A stretch of 63,735 bases of DNA from CAYFUG01 sp964346295 (GCA_964346295.1 CAYFUG010000005.1:1-63735), one strand, 5' to 3'; numbered from the stretch's first letter, positions 53,099-61,756 are shown. The notes: a model not told the origin generated them from the letters alone. A program made the numbers and translations.

Positions 53099-53836
53099 AT
53101 GCTTAAAAAGATCCTTCCTAAACAGCACCATTTTCTTCATTTTAGTCAACGCTTCTTTTGGCTGGCCTTCCTTTCTTGGCTGGGTTATCTTTTTTCTTTA
53201 AAGATTATCCGTCATCGGAGCCTTAAAAACCATCACCACCGTAAGTTGGATCGACCGGTAATCGTAGTGGCTAATCATGTTTCTGCTTGGGATCCCTTTT
53301 TGATATTAGCGGCTATGAACCGGCGCTTCTTTTTTAGGCAATTACTTTGGCGTTTGCCAGCTTATCACGGGCACTTTAAAAAGCCTCATAACCGGGCATT
53401 GTTTGGGTTTTTGGGAGTTTATCCAATTGGCGGAGGAGGGAGCACCTTAGAAGAAAAGCTAAAAAGCACTTTGGATTTATTGAAGGGAGGCTATAATTCG
53501 GTATTTTTCCCCCAGGGCAAGCGAGTGAAAATGGGAGAGCAAGCTGAGGCTAAGCCGGGAATTAGCTATCTCCTTAAGCAAGCCCAGGTTTATGTATTAC
53601 CGGTATATATTGATTATACTCGACGCGGCAAAGATGGGCACGGAGCTCGGTTAGGAAGAGCCGGGGTGGTGTTTGGAGAATTAATTAAATCAGAGCATTT
53701 TGTAGAAAAATATCCCGAAGAGGAGCTTCCGGAGGTCGTGATGAAGAAGGTTAATTCCTTGGGGGAAGTTTTAGGAGAACGATTGATGGCGGAGCAGGAG
53801 CAGGAGTTGCTGGCGCGGATTGGAAATTTGGGCTAG
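53099..53836 (+). CDS. plsC: 1-acyl-glycerol-3-phosphate acyltransferase family protein
   Basis: A 245-aa PlsC-like acyltransferase with the catalytic NHxxxxD motif in VANHVSAWDPFLI (about residues 59-65) and the substrate motif FFPQGKRVKMGE (about 137-148). A hydrophobic segment (about 18-36) anchors it to the membrane. It would add the second acyl chain to make phosphatidate, although many Patescibacteria lack complete lipid synthesis and may use it to remodel imported lipids. The ATG follows an AT-rich leader. Confidence 0.87.
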   Translation: MLKKILPKQHHFLHFSQRFFWLAFLSWLGYLFSLKIIRHRSLKNHHHRKLDRPVIVVANHVSAWDPFLILAAMNRRFFFRQLLWRLPAYHGHFKKPHNRALFGFLGVYPIGGGGSTLEEKLKSTLDLLKGGYNSVFFPQGKRVKMGEQAEAKPGISYLLKQAQVYVLPVYIDYTRRGKDGHGARLGRAGVVFGELIKSEHFVEKYPEEELPEVVMKKVNSLGEVLGERLMAEQEQELLARIGNLG

Positions 53837-53871
53837 TTTATGGTTTTTAGTTGACAGTTTTTAGTTTTTAG

Positions 53872-53905
53872 AAGCAGGGAAGGTTTATAACTTTCCCTGC
53901 TTTTT
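53872..53905 (+). terminator. Intrinsic terminator after plsC
   Basis: AAGCAGGGAAGG and the complementary CTTTCCCTGCTT form a stem of about 11 bp around TTTATAA, followed by a T-run. Confidence 0.85.
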
Positions 53906-53984
53906 ATAGGCAAAGTTGCAATTCGATAGTCGGTTTGTTAAACTAGCTATAGTTAGATAAGTTTTAAAAATTAAAGAAAATATT

Positions 53985-54320
53985 ATGAGTAAGGTTCAAG
54001 AGATGACAAAAGCCACTGAACTAAAGGGGCTTTTATACAAAAATGCTAGGCCGGTTCTGGTTGATTTTTATGCGCCTTGGTGTGGTCCTTGTAAGGCGTT
54101 GAGCCCGTTGATCGAAGAATTGGCCAAGGGTTATAGCGGGAAAGTTGATTTTGTGAAAGTTAATATTGATGAAGCAGGAGAATTGGCTAATGAATTTAGT
54201 ATCCAGGCAGTTCCAACCTTGATTATTTTTTATAAAAAAGGAAAAGAATATGAACGATTGCAGGGGCTTCAAGCCAAGAGAGCTTTAATGGAACGGCTTG
54301 ACTCTGTTCAGAAGGCTTAA
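53985..54320 (+). CDS. trxA: Thioredoxin
   Basis: A 111-aa protein with the active site VDFYAPWCGPCKALSPLIEE (WCGPC near residues 30-34) and the cis-Pro loop SIQAVPTLIIFYKKG. It reduces disulfides in cytoplasmic proteins. The thioredoxin reductase-like gene starts 11 bp after its stop, so the pair forms a redox operon. Confidence 0.96.
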   Translation: MSKVQEMTKATELKGLLYKNARPVLVDFYAPWCGPCKALSPLIEELAKGYSGKVDFVKVNIDEAGELANEFSIQAVPTLIIFYKKGKEYERLQGLQAKRALMERLDSVQKA

Positions 54321-54331
54321 ATTAATACAAA

Positions 54332-55243
54332 ATGAAGCAGCTTTTAATTTTAGGAGCCGGGCCGGCCGGGCTGGCGGCTTCGATTTATGCCAGTCGTTAC
54401 AAAATTGACCATGCGGTGGTCGGTTTGGAGGTGGGCGGCTACTTAAATGAAATTCATCATATTGAGAATTACCCAGGCTTTGAAGGAATTAGTGGAATGG
54501 ATTTGGCCCAAAATTTTCAAAATCACGCGGAGAAATTAGGGGGAGAGATTATAATGGACGTGGGAGAAAAAATTGAAAAAATTGACCAGGGCTTTCGAAT
54601 TACCTTGGGCTCGGGCGATCAATTGGAAGCTCGGGTAGTGCTTTATTGCATTGGCACTAGTCATCGGAAGTTAGAGATTCCGGGCGAGGCGGATTTTTTG
54701 GGTCGGGGGGTTTCTTATTGTGCCACTTGTGACGGGCCATTTTTTAAGAAAAAAACTGTGGCGGTGGTAGGCGGCGGCAATTCAGCCGCTGGGGCAGCTT
54801 TAATTTTGGCTTCTCATGCTAAAAAAGTTTTTTTGATTCACCGGGGTCCAGAACTGCGAGCGAATCCTACTTATCAGGAGCAAATTACCCAAGAGAACAA
54901 CATTGAAGTCATTTACAATACTAATGTTTTAGAAATTTTGGGCAAAGAAAAATTGGAACAAGTAAGGTTAGACAAGGAATTTCAGGGTGGTCCGGACTTG
55001 GCCCTAGAAGGCTTGTTTATCGAGATTGGTTCGGTGCCCAATGTTAAAATGCTCCAAACTCTCCAGGTAGAGGCTAATCCTCAGGGGTATGTCAAGACTA
55101 AAGCGGATCAGTCTACTAGTGTGCCGGGTTTGTACGCGGCGGGGGATATTACTACTAACTCTAACGGATTTCGGCAAATTATTACGGCGGCGGCAGAAGG
55201 AGCGGTGGCTGTTGAGGCGATCTTTCGTTATTTGAAGGACTGA
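54332..55243 (+). CDS. trxB: Thioredoxin reductase-type flavoprotein
   Basis: A 303-aa FAD enzyme. The N-terminal FAD fold is LLILGAGPAGLAASIYASRY, the redox CxxC is SYCATCDGPFFKKK (about residues 132-135), the NAD(P) fold is VAVVGGGNSAAGAALILASH and the C-terminal FAD motif is GLYAAGDITTNSNGFRQIIT AAAEG. It would pass electrons to the adjacent thioredoxin. NADPH-specific residues (HRRxxxR) read HRGPELRANP, so the cofactor preference is uncertain. Confidence 0.93.
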   Translation: MKQLLILGAGPAGLAASIYASRYKIDHAVVGLEVGGYLNEIHHIENYPGFEGISGMDLAQNFQNHAEKLGGEIIMDVGEKIEKIDQGFRITLGSGDQLEARVVLYCIGTSHRKLEIPGEADFLGRGVSYCATCDGPFFKKKTVAVVGGGNSAAGAALILASHAKKVFLIHRGPELRANPTYQEQITQENNIEVIYNTNVLEILGKEKLEQVRLDKEFQGGPDLALEGLFIEIGSVPNVKMLQTLQVEANPQGYVKTKADQSTSVPGLYAAGDITTNSNGFRQIITAAAEGAVAVEAIFRYLKD

Positions 55244-55330
55244 GAGGGGCTTCCAAATTTGGAGAATTTTGGTGTTGCGAATTCCAAATCTTGTTCACCG
55301 TAGCGACTCACTTCGATTCTCATTCGTGCC

Positions 55331-55350
55331 CCTGCCTGCCGGCAGGTAGG
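55331..55350. repeat. Short palindrome of CCTGCCTGCCGGCAGG type
   Basis: CCTGCCTGCCGGCAGGTAGG is self-complementary apart from one base. A related imperfect form (CCTGCCTTGCTGGCAAGCAGG spread over 4494-4514) lies after dnaJ. Both are intergenic. This may be a dispersed repeat of the genome. Confidence 0.5.
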
Positions 55351-55425
55351 TAGAAATTCACTCAAATTCGAAAGTTCTGGGACTAATTGCCTTGATCTGA
55401 TTTTGATTTTTGAAGAAATAGCTTT

Positions 55426-55734
55426 ATGAAAGATTTTACCTTGAAAAAGTTGCAGCAATATGTACGGAATTTGGAGAAAGAGCGAGGTTTTGATCACGAG
55501 AAGGTGCTGCAGAAATGTTTAATGTTGGGGGAGGAAGTGGGAGAGTTATTTAAGGCCATTCGGCGGGAGCAAAAAGTAGCTAAAACTGACGAAAATTCCG
55601 AGCGGTTTGAAGTGGCCAATGAGATGGCAGATATTTTGATTGTTTTGTCGACAATTGCTAATCGCTTAGAGATTGATTTGGAAGAGGCTTTTTGGGAGAA
55701 AGAGAGGGAAAATAAGCGGCGAAAGTGGAAGTAG
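55426..55734 (+). CDS. MazG-like nucleotide pyrophosphohydrolase
   Basis: A 102-aa all-helical protein with the EExxE-x12-ExxD metal site in LGEEVGELFKAIRREQ and NEMADILIVLSTIANRLEID. Single-domain MazG-type enzymes hydrolyse non-canonical or excess NTPs to NMP and pyrophosphate. It precedes a Nudix gene by 71 bp, so the two may form a nucleotide clean-up pair. Confidence 0.85.
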   Translation: MKDFTLKKLQQYVRNLEKERGFDHEKVLQKCLMLGEEVGELFKAIRREQKVAKTDENSERFEVANEMADILIVLSTIANRLEIDLEEAFWEKERENKRRKWK

Positions 55735-55805
55735 TTGGAGTTTGGTTTTGTACGGAATAAGTGTTTTTAAAAATTAGTTAGCTGAAATTATATAGGTTCA
55801 AGTAC

Positions 55806-56279
55806 ATGATTAATTCTATAAAAGCTGCTGGTTGTTTTATCGAATATCAAAACGAATTTCTTATTCTAAGGCGTAATCCTGGTAAACATCAAGGCGATCG
55901 CTGGGGGTTGCCGGGAGGTAAAATAAACAAAGATGAATCACCGAGTGAGGCTATAATAAGAGAAACGCTAGAAGAAACAGGCTTAAGACTGAAAGCAAAT
56001 AACCTATGTTTTTTAGGCGAGTACCCACTTGACTACGAGAATTTAAAAGTCCAGTTTTTTACCTTCCTTGCAAGGGTTAATCAAAAACCAGAAGTATCGA
56101 TCCAAGAAGAAGAAGTCTATGATTACAAATGGGTGACAATCCCGGAGTGCTATGAATTACCAAATGCCATGGATGGGCTGTATACACTCTTAGAAAAAAC
56201 CGGATTTTTAAAACAAGGAGACTTCAATAGTATCAATTGCGAGCGGCATGTTCAATTAAAAAAGGTTTTTAAGGAATAA
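55806..56279 (+). CDS. Nudix hydrolase
   Basis: A 157-aa protein with a complete Nudix box (GGKINKDESPSEAIIRETLE followed by ETGL, about residues 39-61) fitting Gx5Ex7REUxEExGU. The N-terminal strand AAGCFIEYQNEFLILRRNP is typical. The substrate is unknown; MutT-like or ADP-ribose-type roles are both possible. Confidence 0.92.
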   Translation: MINSIKAAGCFIEYQNEFLILRRNPGKHQGDRWGLPGGKINKDESPSEAIIRETLEETGLRLKANNLCFLGEYPLDYENLKVQFFTFLARVNQKPEVSIQEEEVYDYKWVTIPECYELPNAMDGLYTLLEKTGFLKQGDFNSINCERHVQLKKVFKE

Positions 56280-56306
56280 GTACGTTTGTTGCATGGAAGC
56301 AAAAAA

Positions 56307-56669
56307 ATGAAAATTTTGAACAAAGAAAACCAAACCAGAGTAGATTTATATTCTCGCCCAAATACTATGAATGGAAAGCATAGCGCTGGAAAATTAGGAT
56401 TAGACAATTTATCGGGAGTCAAATCCAGCAATATTTTTTTCTTAGAAACCTTGAAAATGAAAGCTGATCTAGCTGATAAAATGATCGAAGAGGCTGAATC
56501 ACAGGGCAAAAATACCTCTGATTCAAAGATTATGAAAGAATTAGGCGAGAAAATAAACGCAATTGGTACGCCTATTCAGAGAAGTGTGGATGACTCGCCG
56601 CAATTTGTAGCAGGTGCTCGAAAGGTGGGAATGAAAGCGGTTTTATATGAAGGAGGAGTTCGCTTATAA
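56307..56669 (+). CDS. Hypothetical protein, 120 aa
   Basis: A soluble, mixed-charge protein without signal peptide (MKILNKENQTRVDLYSRPNT). The middle (about 45-85) is likely helical and Lys/Glu-rich. No family is recognised. I start at the ATG at 56307; an in-frame TTG codon at 56286 is less likely. It lies between a Nudix and a lipoprotein gene. Confidence 0.55.
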   Translation: MKILNKENQTRVDLYSRPNTMNGKHSAGKLGLDNLSGVKSSNIFFLETLKMKADLADKMIEEAESQGKNTSDSKIMKELGEKINAIGTPIQRSVDDSPQFVAGARKVGMKAVLYEGGVRL

Positions 56670-56686
56670 TTTCTTAAAAATAAAAA

Positions 56687-57397
56687 ATGAAAAGATTTGC
56701 CAGTTATTTGTTTCTGTTCGCTGGATTATTTTTTGTCTCTGGTTGTGGTGTTACTAACGAGGAGGAGGCTAGCTTGAAAATGGACGAGATTGAGGAGGAT
56801 GTTTCTCGTAAGGAGGTAAGCGAAAGCGGTGATTTTTTGGCTAAACTGGAAGAAGATGGAGTCAGCTACTTTGCTTATTCTGATAGGATTGAAATGGATA
56901 AAAATGAGAATAGAGAAATTATTTTTGAGTTAGATCAATCAGTAAATCAAGAAGCGGGAAGTGAAATTTATTTTGTTGCCGAAGAGCCTAATTTGAGGCT
57001 TTCTCCAAATAACAAGGTGCTTTTCTTTGATTATTTCAAGGGAATGAGCTCCTGTTTTTTAGGGGGAGTTGAAGTGGACTCTGGAGAATTTTTGTGGGAA
57101 GGTAAAATTGGCTGTGGCGCAGAAATTTTTTGGTCGCCTGATTTTAGGCAGGTAGCTTTTGTTTGGAATCATTATGACGGATTAAATCTAAGTGTTACAA
57201 ATGAGGACAATACTAACTCAGTCGAAGAAATTTTTCAGCAGGTATATTATCCGAGTGAGATGGAAAATACTCAATTTTACTGGGAGTCTAATGAGGAATT
57301 TATCTTTGAGCCGAATAGTGAATACGGGGATATTGTCAGGGATTCTTTTGAGGAAAAGGGATTGAGCCTTGAGCTTAACAAATTTAAAGTACGATAA
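56687..57397 (+). CDS. Lipoprotein, unknown function
   Basis: A 236-aa protein with a clear lipoprotein signal (KRFASYLFLFAGLFFVSGC, lipobox VSGC, Cys near residue 20), an acidic linker and a beta-rich domain (about 45-236; LSPNNKVLFFDYFKG, FWSPDFRQVAFVWNHYDGLN) that resembles a WD40/TolB-like beta-propeller fragment. It would sit on the outer face of the membrane. It ends 15 bp before porA. Confidence 0.75.
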   Translation: MKRFASYLFLFAGLFFVSGCGVTNEEEASLKMDEIEEDVSRKEVSESGDFLAKLEEDGVSYFAYSDRIEMDKNENREIIFELDQSVNQEAGSEIYFVAEEPNLRLSPNNKVLFFDYFKGMSSCFLGGVEVDSGEFLWEGKIGCGAEIFWSPDFRQVAFVWNHYDGLNLSVTNEDNTNSVEEIFQQVYYPSEMENTQFYWESNEEFIFEPNSEYGDIVRDSFEEKGLSLELNKFKVR

Positions 57398-57412
57398 TTT
57401 TTCCAAAACAAA

Positions 57413-58543
57413 ATGATTACTAAAGATCAAAAAAGGGTGCAGGCTTTGACCGGGGGGTACGCAGTGGGAGAGGCGACGCGGCAGATTAACCCGGATGTAA
57501 TGGCAGTTTACCCGATTACTCCTCAGACGCCGATTATCCAATACTTGGCCAAGCAAGAGGCTAACGGCAAGGTGGATACCGAGATTATCACGGTGGAATC
57601 GGAGCACAGCGCCATGAGCGCTTGTGTGGGCAGTGCGGCGGCGGGCGCTCGAACCATGACGGCCTCGGCTTCTCAGGGGGTGATGTACATGCTGGAGATG
57701 CTGCCGGTAGCCTCTTCGATGAGACTTCCGATTGTGATGGCAGTGGCCAACCGGGCGATTTCTGGTCCCATTAACATTCACGGCGATCACTCTGACGCTA
57801 TGATGATGCGCGATACCGGCTGGATTCAAATTTTTTCTGAGAATGCCCAGGAGGCTTACGACAACACACTCCTGGCGATAAAAGTTGCCGAGCGGGCTCA
57901 ACTACCGGCCACGGTTAATTTGGATGGCTTCATTACTTCTCATAGTGTGGAGAATGTGGAGACTTTGGCAGATAGCACGGTAGAAAAGTTCGTCGGCGAG
58001 TATCAGGCGCCAGAGAAAAATCTTTTTAATTTTAAAAACCCGGTAACTTTTGGGCCAATCGCCTTGCCGGACAGTTATTTTGAATTCCGCAAGCAAATTT
58101 TTGACGCCTTTTTGGAAGTGCCAAAAATATTCCAGGAAGCTGCCGAAGAGTTTGAGAAAATTTCTGGTCGGAAATACGAAGCGGTAGAGCGTTACAAAAC
58201 CCGAGGAGCCGAGAAGGTAATAGTGGCGATGAGCTCTACTTGCGGCACCATTAAAGAGACGGTGGATCGGTTGCGCAAACGGGGTCAGAAAGTAGGATTA
58301 CTGAAAATTCGCCTTTTTCGTCCCTTCCCAGACCAGGAAGTTAAAAAAGCCCTTCAGAATGTTCCGGAGGTGATTGTGATGGACCGCAATTTGACTTTTG
58401 GCACCGGGCAGGTTTTGGCGGGAGAAGTGGAGCGCTCCATTGGCAGAAAAGTAAAGAGCGTAGTTTATGGCTTGGGGGGGAGAGATGTTTACGAGAAGGA
58501 TATTGAAAAAATCTTTCAAGGGAAAATCAAAGACTTCTTGTAG
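57413..58543 (+). CDS. porA: 2-oxoacid:ferredoxin oxidoreductase alpha subunit (PorA)
   Basis: A 376-aa subunit with GGYAVGEATRQINPDVMAVY PITPQTPI, TVESEHSAMSACVGSAAAGA RTMTASASQGVMYMLEMLP-like order, and GDHSDAMMMRDTGWIQ. The C-terminal part (VIVAMSSTCGTIKETVDRL, VGLLKIRLFRPFP) is domain II. The complex oxidises pyruvate to acetyl-CoA with ferredoxin reduction. The beta (TPP) and gamma subunits usually adjoin; none is present between 53 and 59.4 kb. GC is higher than in the neighbours. Confidence 0.92.
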   Translation: MITKDQKRVQALTGGYAVGEATRQINPDVMAVYPITPQTPIIQYLAKQEANGKVDTEIITVESEHSAMSACVGSAAAGARTMTASASQGVMYMLEMLPVASSMRLPIVMAVANRAISGPINIHGDHSDAMMMRDTGWIQIFSENAQEAYDNTLLAIKVAERAQLPATVNLDGFITSHSVENVETLADSTVEKFVGEYQAPEKNLFNFKNPVTFGPIALPDSYFEFRKQIFDAFLEVPKIFQEAAEEFEKISGRKYEAVERYKTRGAEKVIVAMSSTCGTIKETVDRLRKRGQKVGLLKIRLFRPFPDQEVKKALQNVPEVIVMDRNLTFGTGQVLAGEVERSIGRKVKSVVYGLGGRDVYEKDIEKIFQGKIKDFL

Positions 58544-58659
58544 TAGAGGAGGGATTTTCAAATTTTGGTGTCCCCGCAAGAAGACGGGACAGGCAGGGAC
58601 AGGTAAAAAATGAAAGCCCGGCTTGTTTGTCCAGTGATGGTTTTACTTTATATTTTTTG

Positions 58660-58687
58660 GTAGGGGCACGCCATGGCGTGCCCCTAC
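58660..58687. repeat. REP hairpin, perfect 28-bp palindrome
   Basis: The arms GTAGGGGCACGCCA and TGGCGTGCCCCTAC are perfectly complementary with no loop. The outer GTAGGGGCA/TGCCCCTAC is identical to the inverted repeat inside the REP transposase gene at 45091-45155. It lies 38 bp upstream of radC. Confidence 0.85.
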
Positions 58688-58724
58688 TTTGCAGATAGGC
58701 TTTAATTCAATTAATTATTGCTTT

Positions 58725-59390
58725 ATGAAAAAATCAATCAAGGATTGGCAGCGAGTGGAGCGGCCACGGGAGAAGTTGGAGCGCTATGGGAGCGGCAAAC
58801 TTTCTAACGAAGAGCTGTTGGCGATTATTTTGCGGACAGGGACCCGAGGAGCCAATGCGGTGCAGTTGGGGCGCAAGTTACTAAAGAAATTCGGAGAAGA
58901 CTTGTCGGAGATCTCGCCTTCGGAGTTGCAAAAAATTCCGGGCCTGGGTGTGAGTAAGGCCTGCCAGATCGTCGCCTGTTTTGAACTAGGGCGGCGTTTT
59001 TTATTAGGAAAGCCGGGAGGGTTATTAATTTCTCCGGAAGTAGTTTGGGAGCGGCTGGCAGAAATTCGCACTAGCAAAAAAGAGCAACTGGTGGTGTTTT
59101 ATCTCGATAGCCAAAATCGGGAGATCGAGCGAGAAGTGGTTTCAGTGGGAATTCTTAATGCTAATTTGGTACATCCGCGAGAGGTATTTGAGGGAGCGGT
59201 ACGGAATAATGCCGCTCAAATTATCTTAGCTCACAATCATCCTTCCGGAGTGGCCGACCCCTCCGAGGAAGACTTGTTGATAACTCGGCAATTAGTGGAG
59301 GCGGGCAAGATTTTAGGGATCGAAGTGGTGGACCACATTATCGTTACCAAAGAGGAATATTTCAGTTTTCGAGTGGGGGGCTTGCTTTAG
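58725..59390 (+). CDS. radC: DNA repair protein RadC (JAB/MPN domain)
   Basis: A 221-aa protein with a UPF0758 N-terminal helix-hairpin-helix (PREKLERYGSGKLSNEELLA IILRTGT, IPGLGVSKACQI) and a JAMM metalloprotease-like site (AHNHPSGVADPSEED). I start at the ATG at 58725, as the longer frame from 58689 has no conserved residues and runs back to the REP hairpin. The biochemical role of RadC is not settled. It is flanked on both sides by REP-like hairpins and a related 40-bp sequence. Confidence 0.9.
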   Translation: MKKSIKDWQRVERPREKLERYGSGKLSNEELLAIILRTGTRGANAVQLGRKLLKKFGEDLSEISPSELQKIPGLGVSKACQIVACFELGRRFLLGKPGGLLISPEVVWERLAEIRTSKKEQLVVFYLDSQNREIEREVVSVGILNANLVHPREVFEGAVRNNAAQIILAHNHPSGVADPSEEDLLITRQLVEAGKILGIEVVDHIIVTKEEYFSFRVGGLL

Positions 59391-59690
59391 TTTTAGGTGT
59401 ACGCTACAATGTACACGTAAGATCAAGAGACTTTCATTTTTGGCGCGCTTTGGTGTCTCCGCATAAACGACGGGGCCGGTAGGATCCACATCTCGCTTTT
59501 ATCTTACGAATAGAGACACGCCGTGGTATGTCTCTACAAGCGCGGAACCTCGATCCTTCCTAAAATCACACTCAAAAATGAAAGCCCTAAAATCAAAAAG
59601 ATCTTTAAATCCAAGTTGCCGTTTCATTCTTTGTTTTTACTTTGCTCTTAAATAGGTGGAAGCAATGGATTTGAAGATTTTATTAAAGCC
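59391..59690. other. Intergenic, 300 bp, with REP-like hairpin and a repeat shared with 58565
   Basis: TTTGGTGTCTCCGCATAAA with a following GACGGGG-like stretch (about 59449-59482) is a diverged copy of TTTGGTGTCCCCGCAAGAAG (about 58565-58600). The hairpin at 59511 follows. Downstream of 59540 I see no feature. Confidence 0.5.
59511..59536. repeat. REP-like hairpin, diverged
   Basis: TAGAGACA and TGTCTCTA are complementary 8-bp arms around CGCCGTGGTA. It resembles the palindrome at 58660 with G-to-A type changes in the arms (TAGGGGCA versus TAGAGACA). Confidence 0.6.
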
Positions 59691-60527
59691 ATGAAAACGA
59701 AAACTACCCTTCCGGTGACGGAAGCCCGCAAAGAGATTTTTTCTTTGGTCAAGGCGGTCCAAAAAAAGTCTACTTATTACACTCTAACGGAGCGAGGGAG
59801 GCCCCGAGCGGTATTGCTATCAGCCCAACGCTTCGAAGATTTGGAGCAGTTAAAACAAGCCCAAAGTCAAAATCAAAAGGGGAGTCTGTTTCAATGTATC
59901 GACTCGGGTTCTGGTCTAGATTCAACTCTGGAATCAACAGAGGGAGTAGGATCGCTTAAAAAATTAGCTTCGGTGGCCGGTGCTTTGTTGTCTGGATCCG
60001 GAGAAGGGCTGTTGGGTAGCCCGGTGTTGCGAGAACGGATCCGACGCTATTCTTGGGAAGCAGAAACTCCTGATCAAGGGGAATTAAAAGAGTTGGTGCG
60101 GGCGCAGTTGTATGTTCAGCTAATTGATCGCCAGCGGTTTCCTCTAAAGATGGTTAAGTTGGGCCAGTATGTTCAGGTAGGACCGTTGTCCTCTAAGCGT
60201 TACATAGAGGCAGATATCTTGATTTTAGATCATCCGAGAAAAAAAGGTCTAGTGTTTGCGGTGGAGCCTCTAGAGCAATTTGAGGAGAACTTAGAGTTGC
60301 GAGTAGGCGAGATGTTTGATTTGGCAGCGAGCTTTCAAGAGAGTCCTACGCCGATTAAAAAGTTGGTGTATTTTTCGCGGGGCTTTCGGGGCGATTTTCT
60401 GAAAGAGCAGGTGCGAGTGATTGATTTTGTAAGATATTCTAGTTTTAAAGAGTGGGAAAAAGCAGGTAAACCGACAAGAAAGCGATTGCCAAGATTTCCG
60501 AAGAGTGAGACAGGCAAAAAGAGTTGA
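59691..60527 (+). CDS. Phd/YefM antitoxin-like domain fused to a nuclease-like domain
   Basis: A 278-aa protein. Residues 1-55 fit the Phd/YefM antitoxin fold (LPVTEARKEIFSLVKAVQKK, then YYTLTERGRPRAVLLSAQRF EDL). Residues about 140-265 resemble the HsdR N-terminal type: ELVRAQLYVQLIDRQRFPLK, IEADILILDHPRKKGLVFAV E, with an Asp in the expected place, but the second motif reads VEPLE, lacking the catalytic Lys of E-x-K. It may therefore be a DNA-binding or inactive nuclease fold. No toxin gene adjoins. The two-domain reading is my inference from motifs. Confidence 0.6.
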   Translation: MKTKTTLPVTEARKEIFSLVKAVQKKSTYYTLTERGRPRAVLLSAQRFEDLEQLKQAQSQNQKGSLFQCIDSGSGLDSTLESTEGVGSLKKLASVAGALLSGSGEGLLGSPVLRERIRRYSWEAETPDQGELKELVRAQLYVQLIDRQRFPLKMVKLGQYVQVGPLSSKRYIEADILILDHPRKKGLVFAVEPLEQFEENLELRVGEMFDLAASFQESPTPIKKLVYFSRGFRGDFLKEQVRVIDFVRYSSFKEWEKAGKPTRKRLPRFPKSETGKKS

Positions 60528-60666
60528 GGATGGTTTTGAAGGGAATAAATTTGGACGGAGGGGTTTACTTGGAAACTATTCCAACTTGATATTTTTCTCG
60601 ATTAAAGCTAATTTGTTCTTAAATAAACAACTCAAGCTTCGAGTTTTAAAATCCAACAACAAAAAA

Positions 60667-61332
60667 ATGAAAGATCCCAAAAACTCTCTCAGTTCTCAAA
60701 AATTCAAAACAAGTCTCTTGCTAACAAGCCTGCTCCTTCTAGTCTTATCTTTTAGCCTCTCTGGTTGTGGAAAAGAAGAGACTGCTACTGATTCACTGCC
60801 AGAGGGTGAGGAGGTGGCTGTTGTGGAAGAAGGCAACAATGATCAGAGCGAACAAGATAAACAAGCCGAGCAAGTCGAAGAGAGTTCAGCAGAAGAGATT
60901 GACACTAGCGATTGGAAGACTTATCGAAATGAGGAATTTGGGTTTGAGTTTAAGTATCCGGAGGAATGGGAGATTAAAAATTATTCCGAAGAACATGGTC
61001 ACTTAACTCTCGAAATCTACTCAGAAGAAGCAACTGTAAATGAGGAATTTTTGGGAGATGTAAGAATTGAGGGTTGGAAAAAAGATGAGGCAGAGAGTCT
61101 CGATGATTTTTACGAAAGAGTAAATCAAAATTATTCGAAAGAAAATCTGCCAAGGAAAGAAGGGTTCATTACGGATAAAGGTAATGAAGCCATTATTGAG
61201 TATGGTGTTCCTAACATCACAAAAGAGGACGAGATAACAATTGATTGTAACGAAAATTTTATTGTTTTTAGCTCAATTCAAGAGTTCACTGGATTTTCTA
61301 AGATTATAGCGAGCAGTCTTAATTGTGAGTAG
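60667..61332 (+). CDS. Lipoprotein with PsbP-like domain (paralogue 1)
   Basis: A 221-aa protein with a lipoprotein signal (SLLLTSLLLLVLSFSLSGC, Cys near residue 36), an acidic Glu/Gln-rich linker and an external domain beginning IDTSDWKTYRNEEFGFEFKY PEEW. I start at ATG 60667, since the earlier frame from 60505 overlaps the previous gene and lacks conserved sequence. A paralogue with the same signal and the same IDTSDWKTYRNEE motif follows at 61757. The function is unknown. Confidence 0.78.
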   Translation: MKDPKNSLSSQKFKTSLLLTSLLLLVLSFSLSGCGKEETATDSLPEGEEVAVVEEGNNDQSEQDKQAEQVEESSAEEIDTSDWKTYRNEEFGFEFKYPEEWEIKNYSEEHGHLTLEIYSEEATVNEEFLGDVRIEGWKKDEAESLDDFYERVNQNYSKENLPRKEGFITDKGNEAIIEYGVPNITKEDEITIDCNENFIVFSSIQEFTGFSKIIASSLNCE

Positions 61333-61756
61333 AGTTCCTTTATTGTTTATCCTGGTTCTTGCATAATAATTTGTGCAAGAAGTGGTTAAAGAATGATGTT
61401 CTTTGACAAAAGAATAATGAAAGGAGGTGAAGCAGAAAAAGGCGAAGGGTTTAAGTGGCGCGTATTTTGGCAATGACAGCAAAAAACAGATCAAACAAGC
61501 GGAAGGAGAGCAAAATGTTTAGAAGATGGCCTTTTTTGACTTCCCGCCCTCGCCCCTCTATACTCCTGATAAGTGCCGCTGTCAGTTTGCTGAAGCTCAA
61601 ATCAGCTAATTTAAAACAAAAATAACAACCGCAACCCCTAATTTGACTTTTTCGTATTTTGTCATTACATTTGTTGGCAAGAACTCAATTGGCAATCCAA
61701 AGGCTAAATTATAAAAACTTTGATTTCTAAAATCTAATTTCCAACCTTCAAAAAAA
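61333..61756. other. Intergenic, 424 bp, between the two lipoprotein paralogues
   Basis: Contains AAAGGAGG at about 61431, preceded by TTTGACAA, a combination also seen before the mini-ORF at 62567, and a small ORF at 61515. An overlapping 27-codon frame (61393-61476) runs through the same motif. From 61626 on I see nothing. Confidence 0.4.
61515..61625 (+). CDS. Possible small membrane peptide, 36 aa
   Basis: GGAAGGAG lies 6 nt before the ATG, a strong SD in a window where they are rare. The peptide starts MFRRWPFLTSRPRPS and has a hydrophobic stretch (ILLISAAVSLLKL). No family is recognised. It could be a small membrane peptide or a chance frame. Confidence 0.3.
   Translation: MFRRWPFLTSRPRPSILLISAAVSLLKLKSANLKQK

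Noticed and set aside
57218..57901. 227-codon minus-strand frame overlapping porA
   Set aside because: Antisense shadow; Arg/His-rich translation without family signal.
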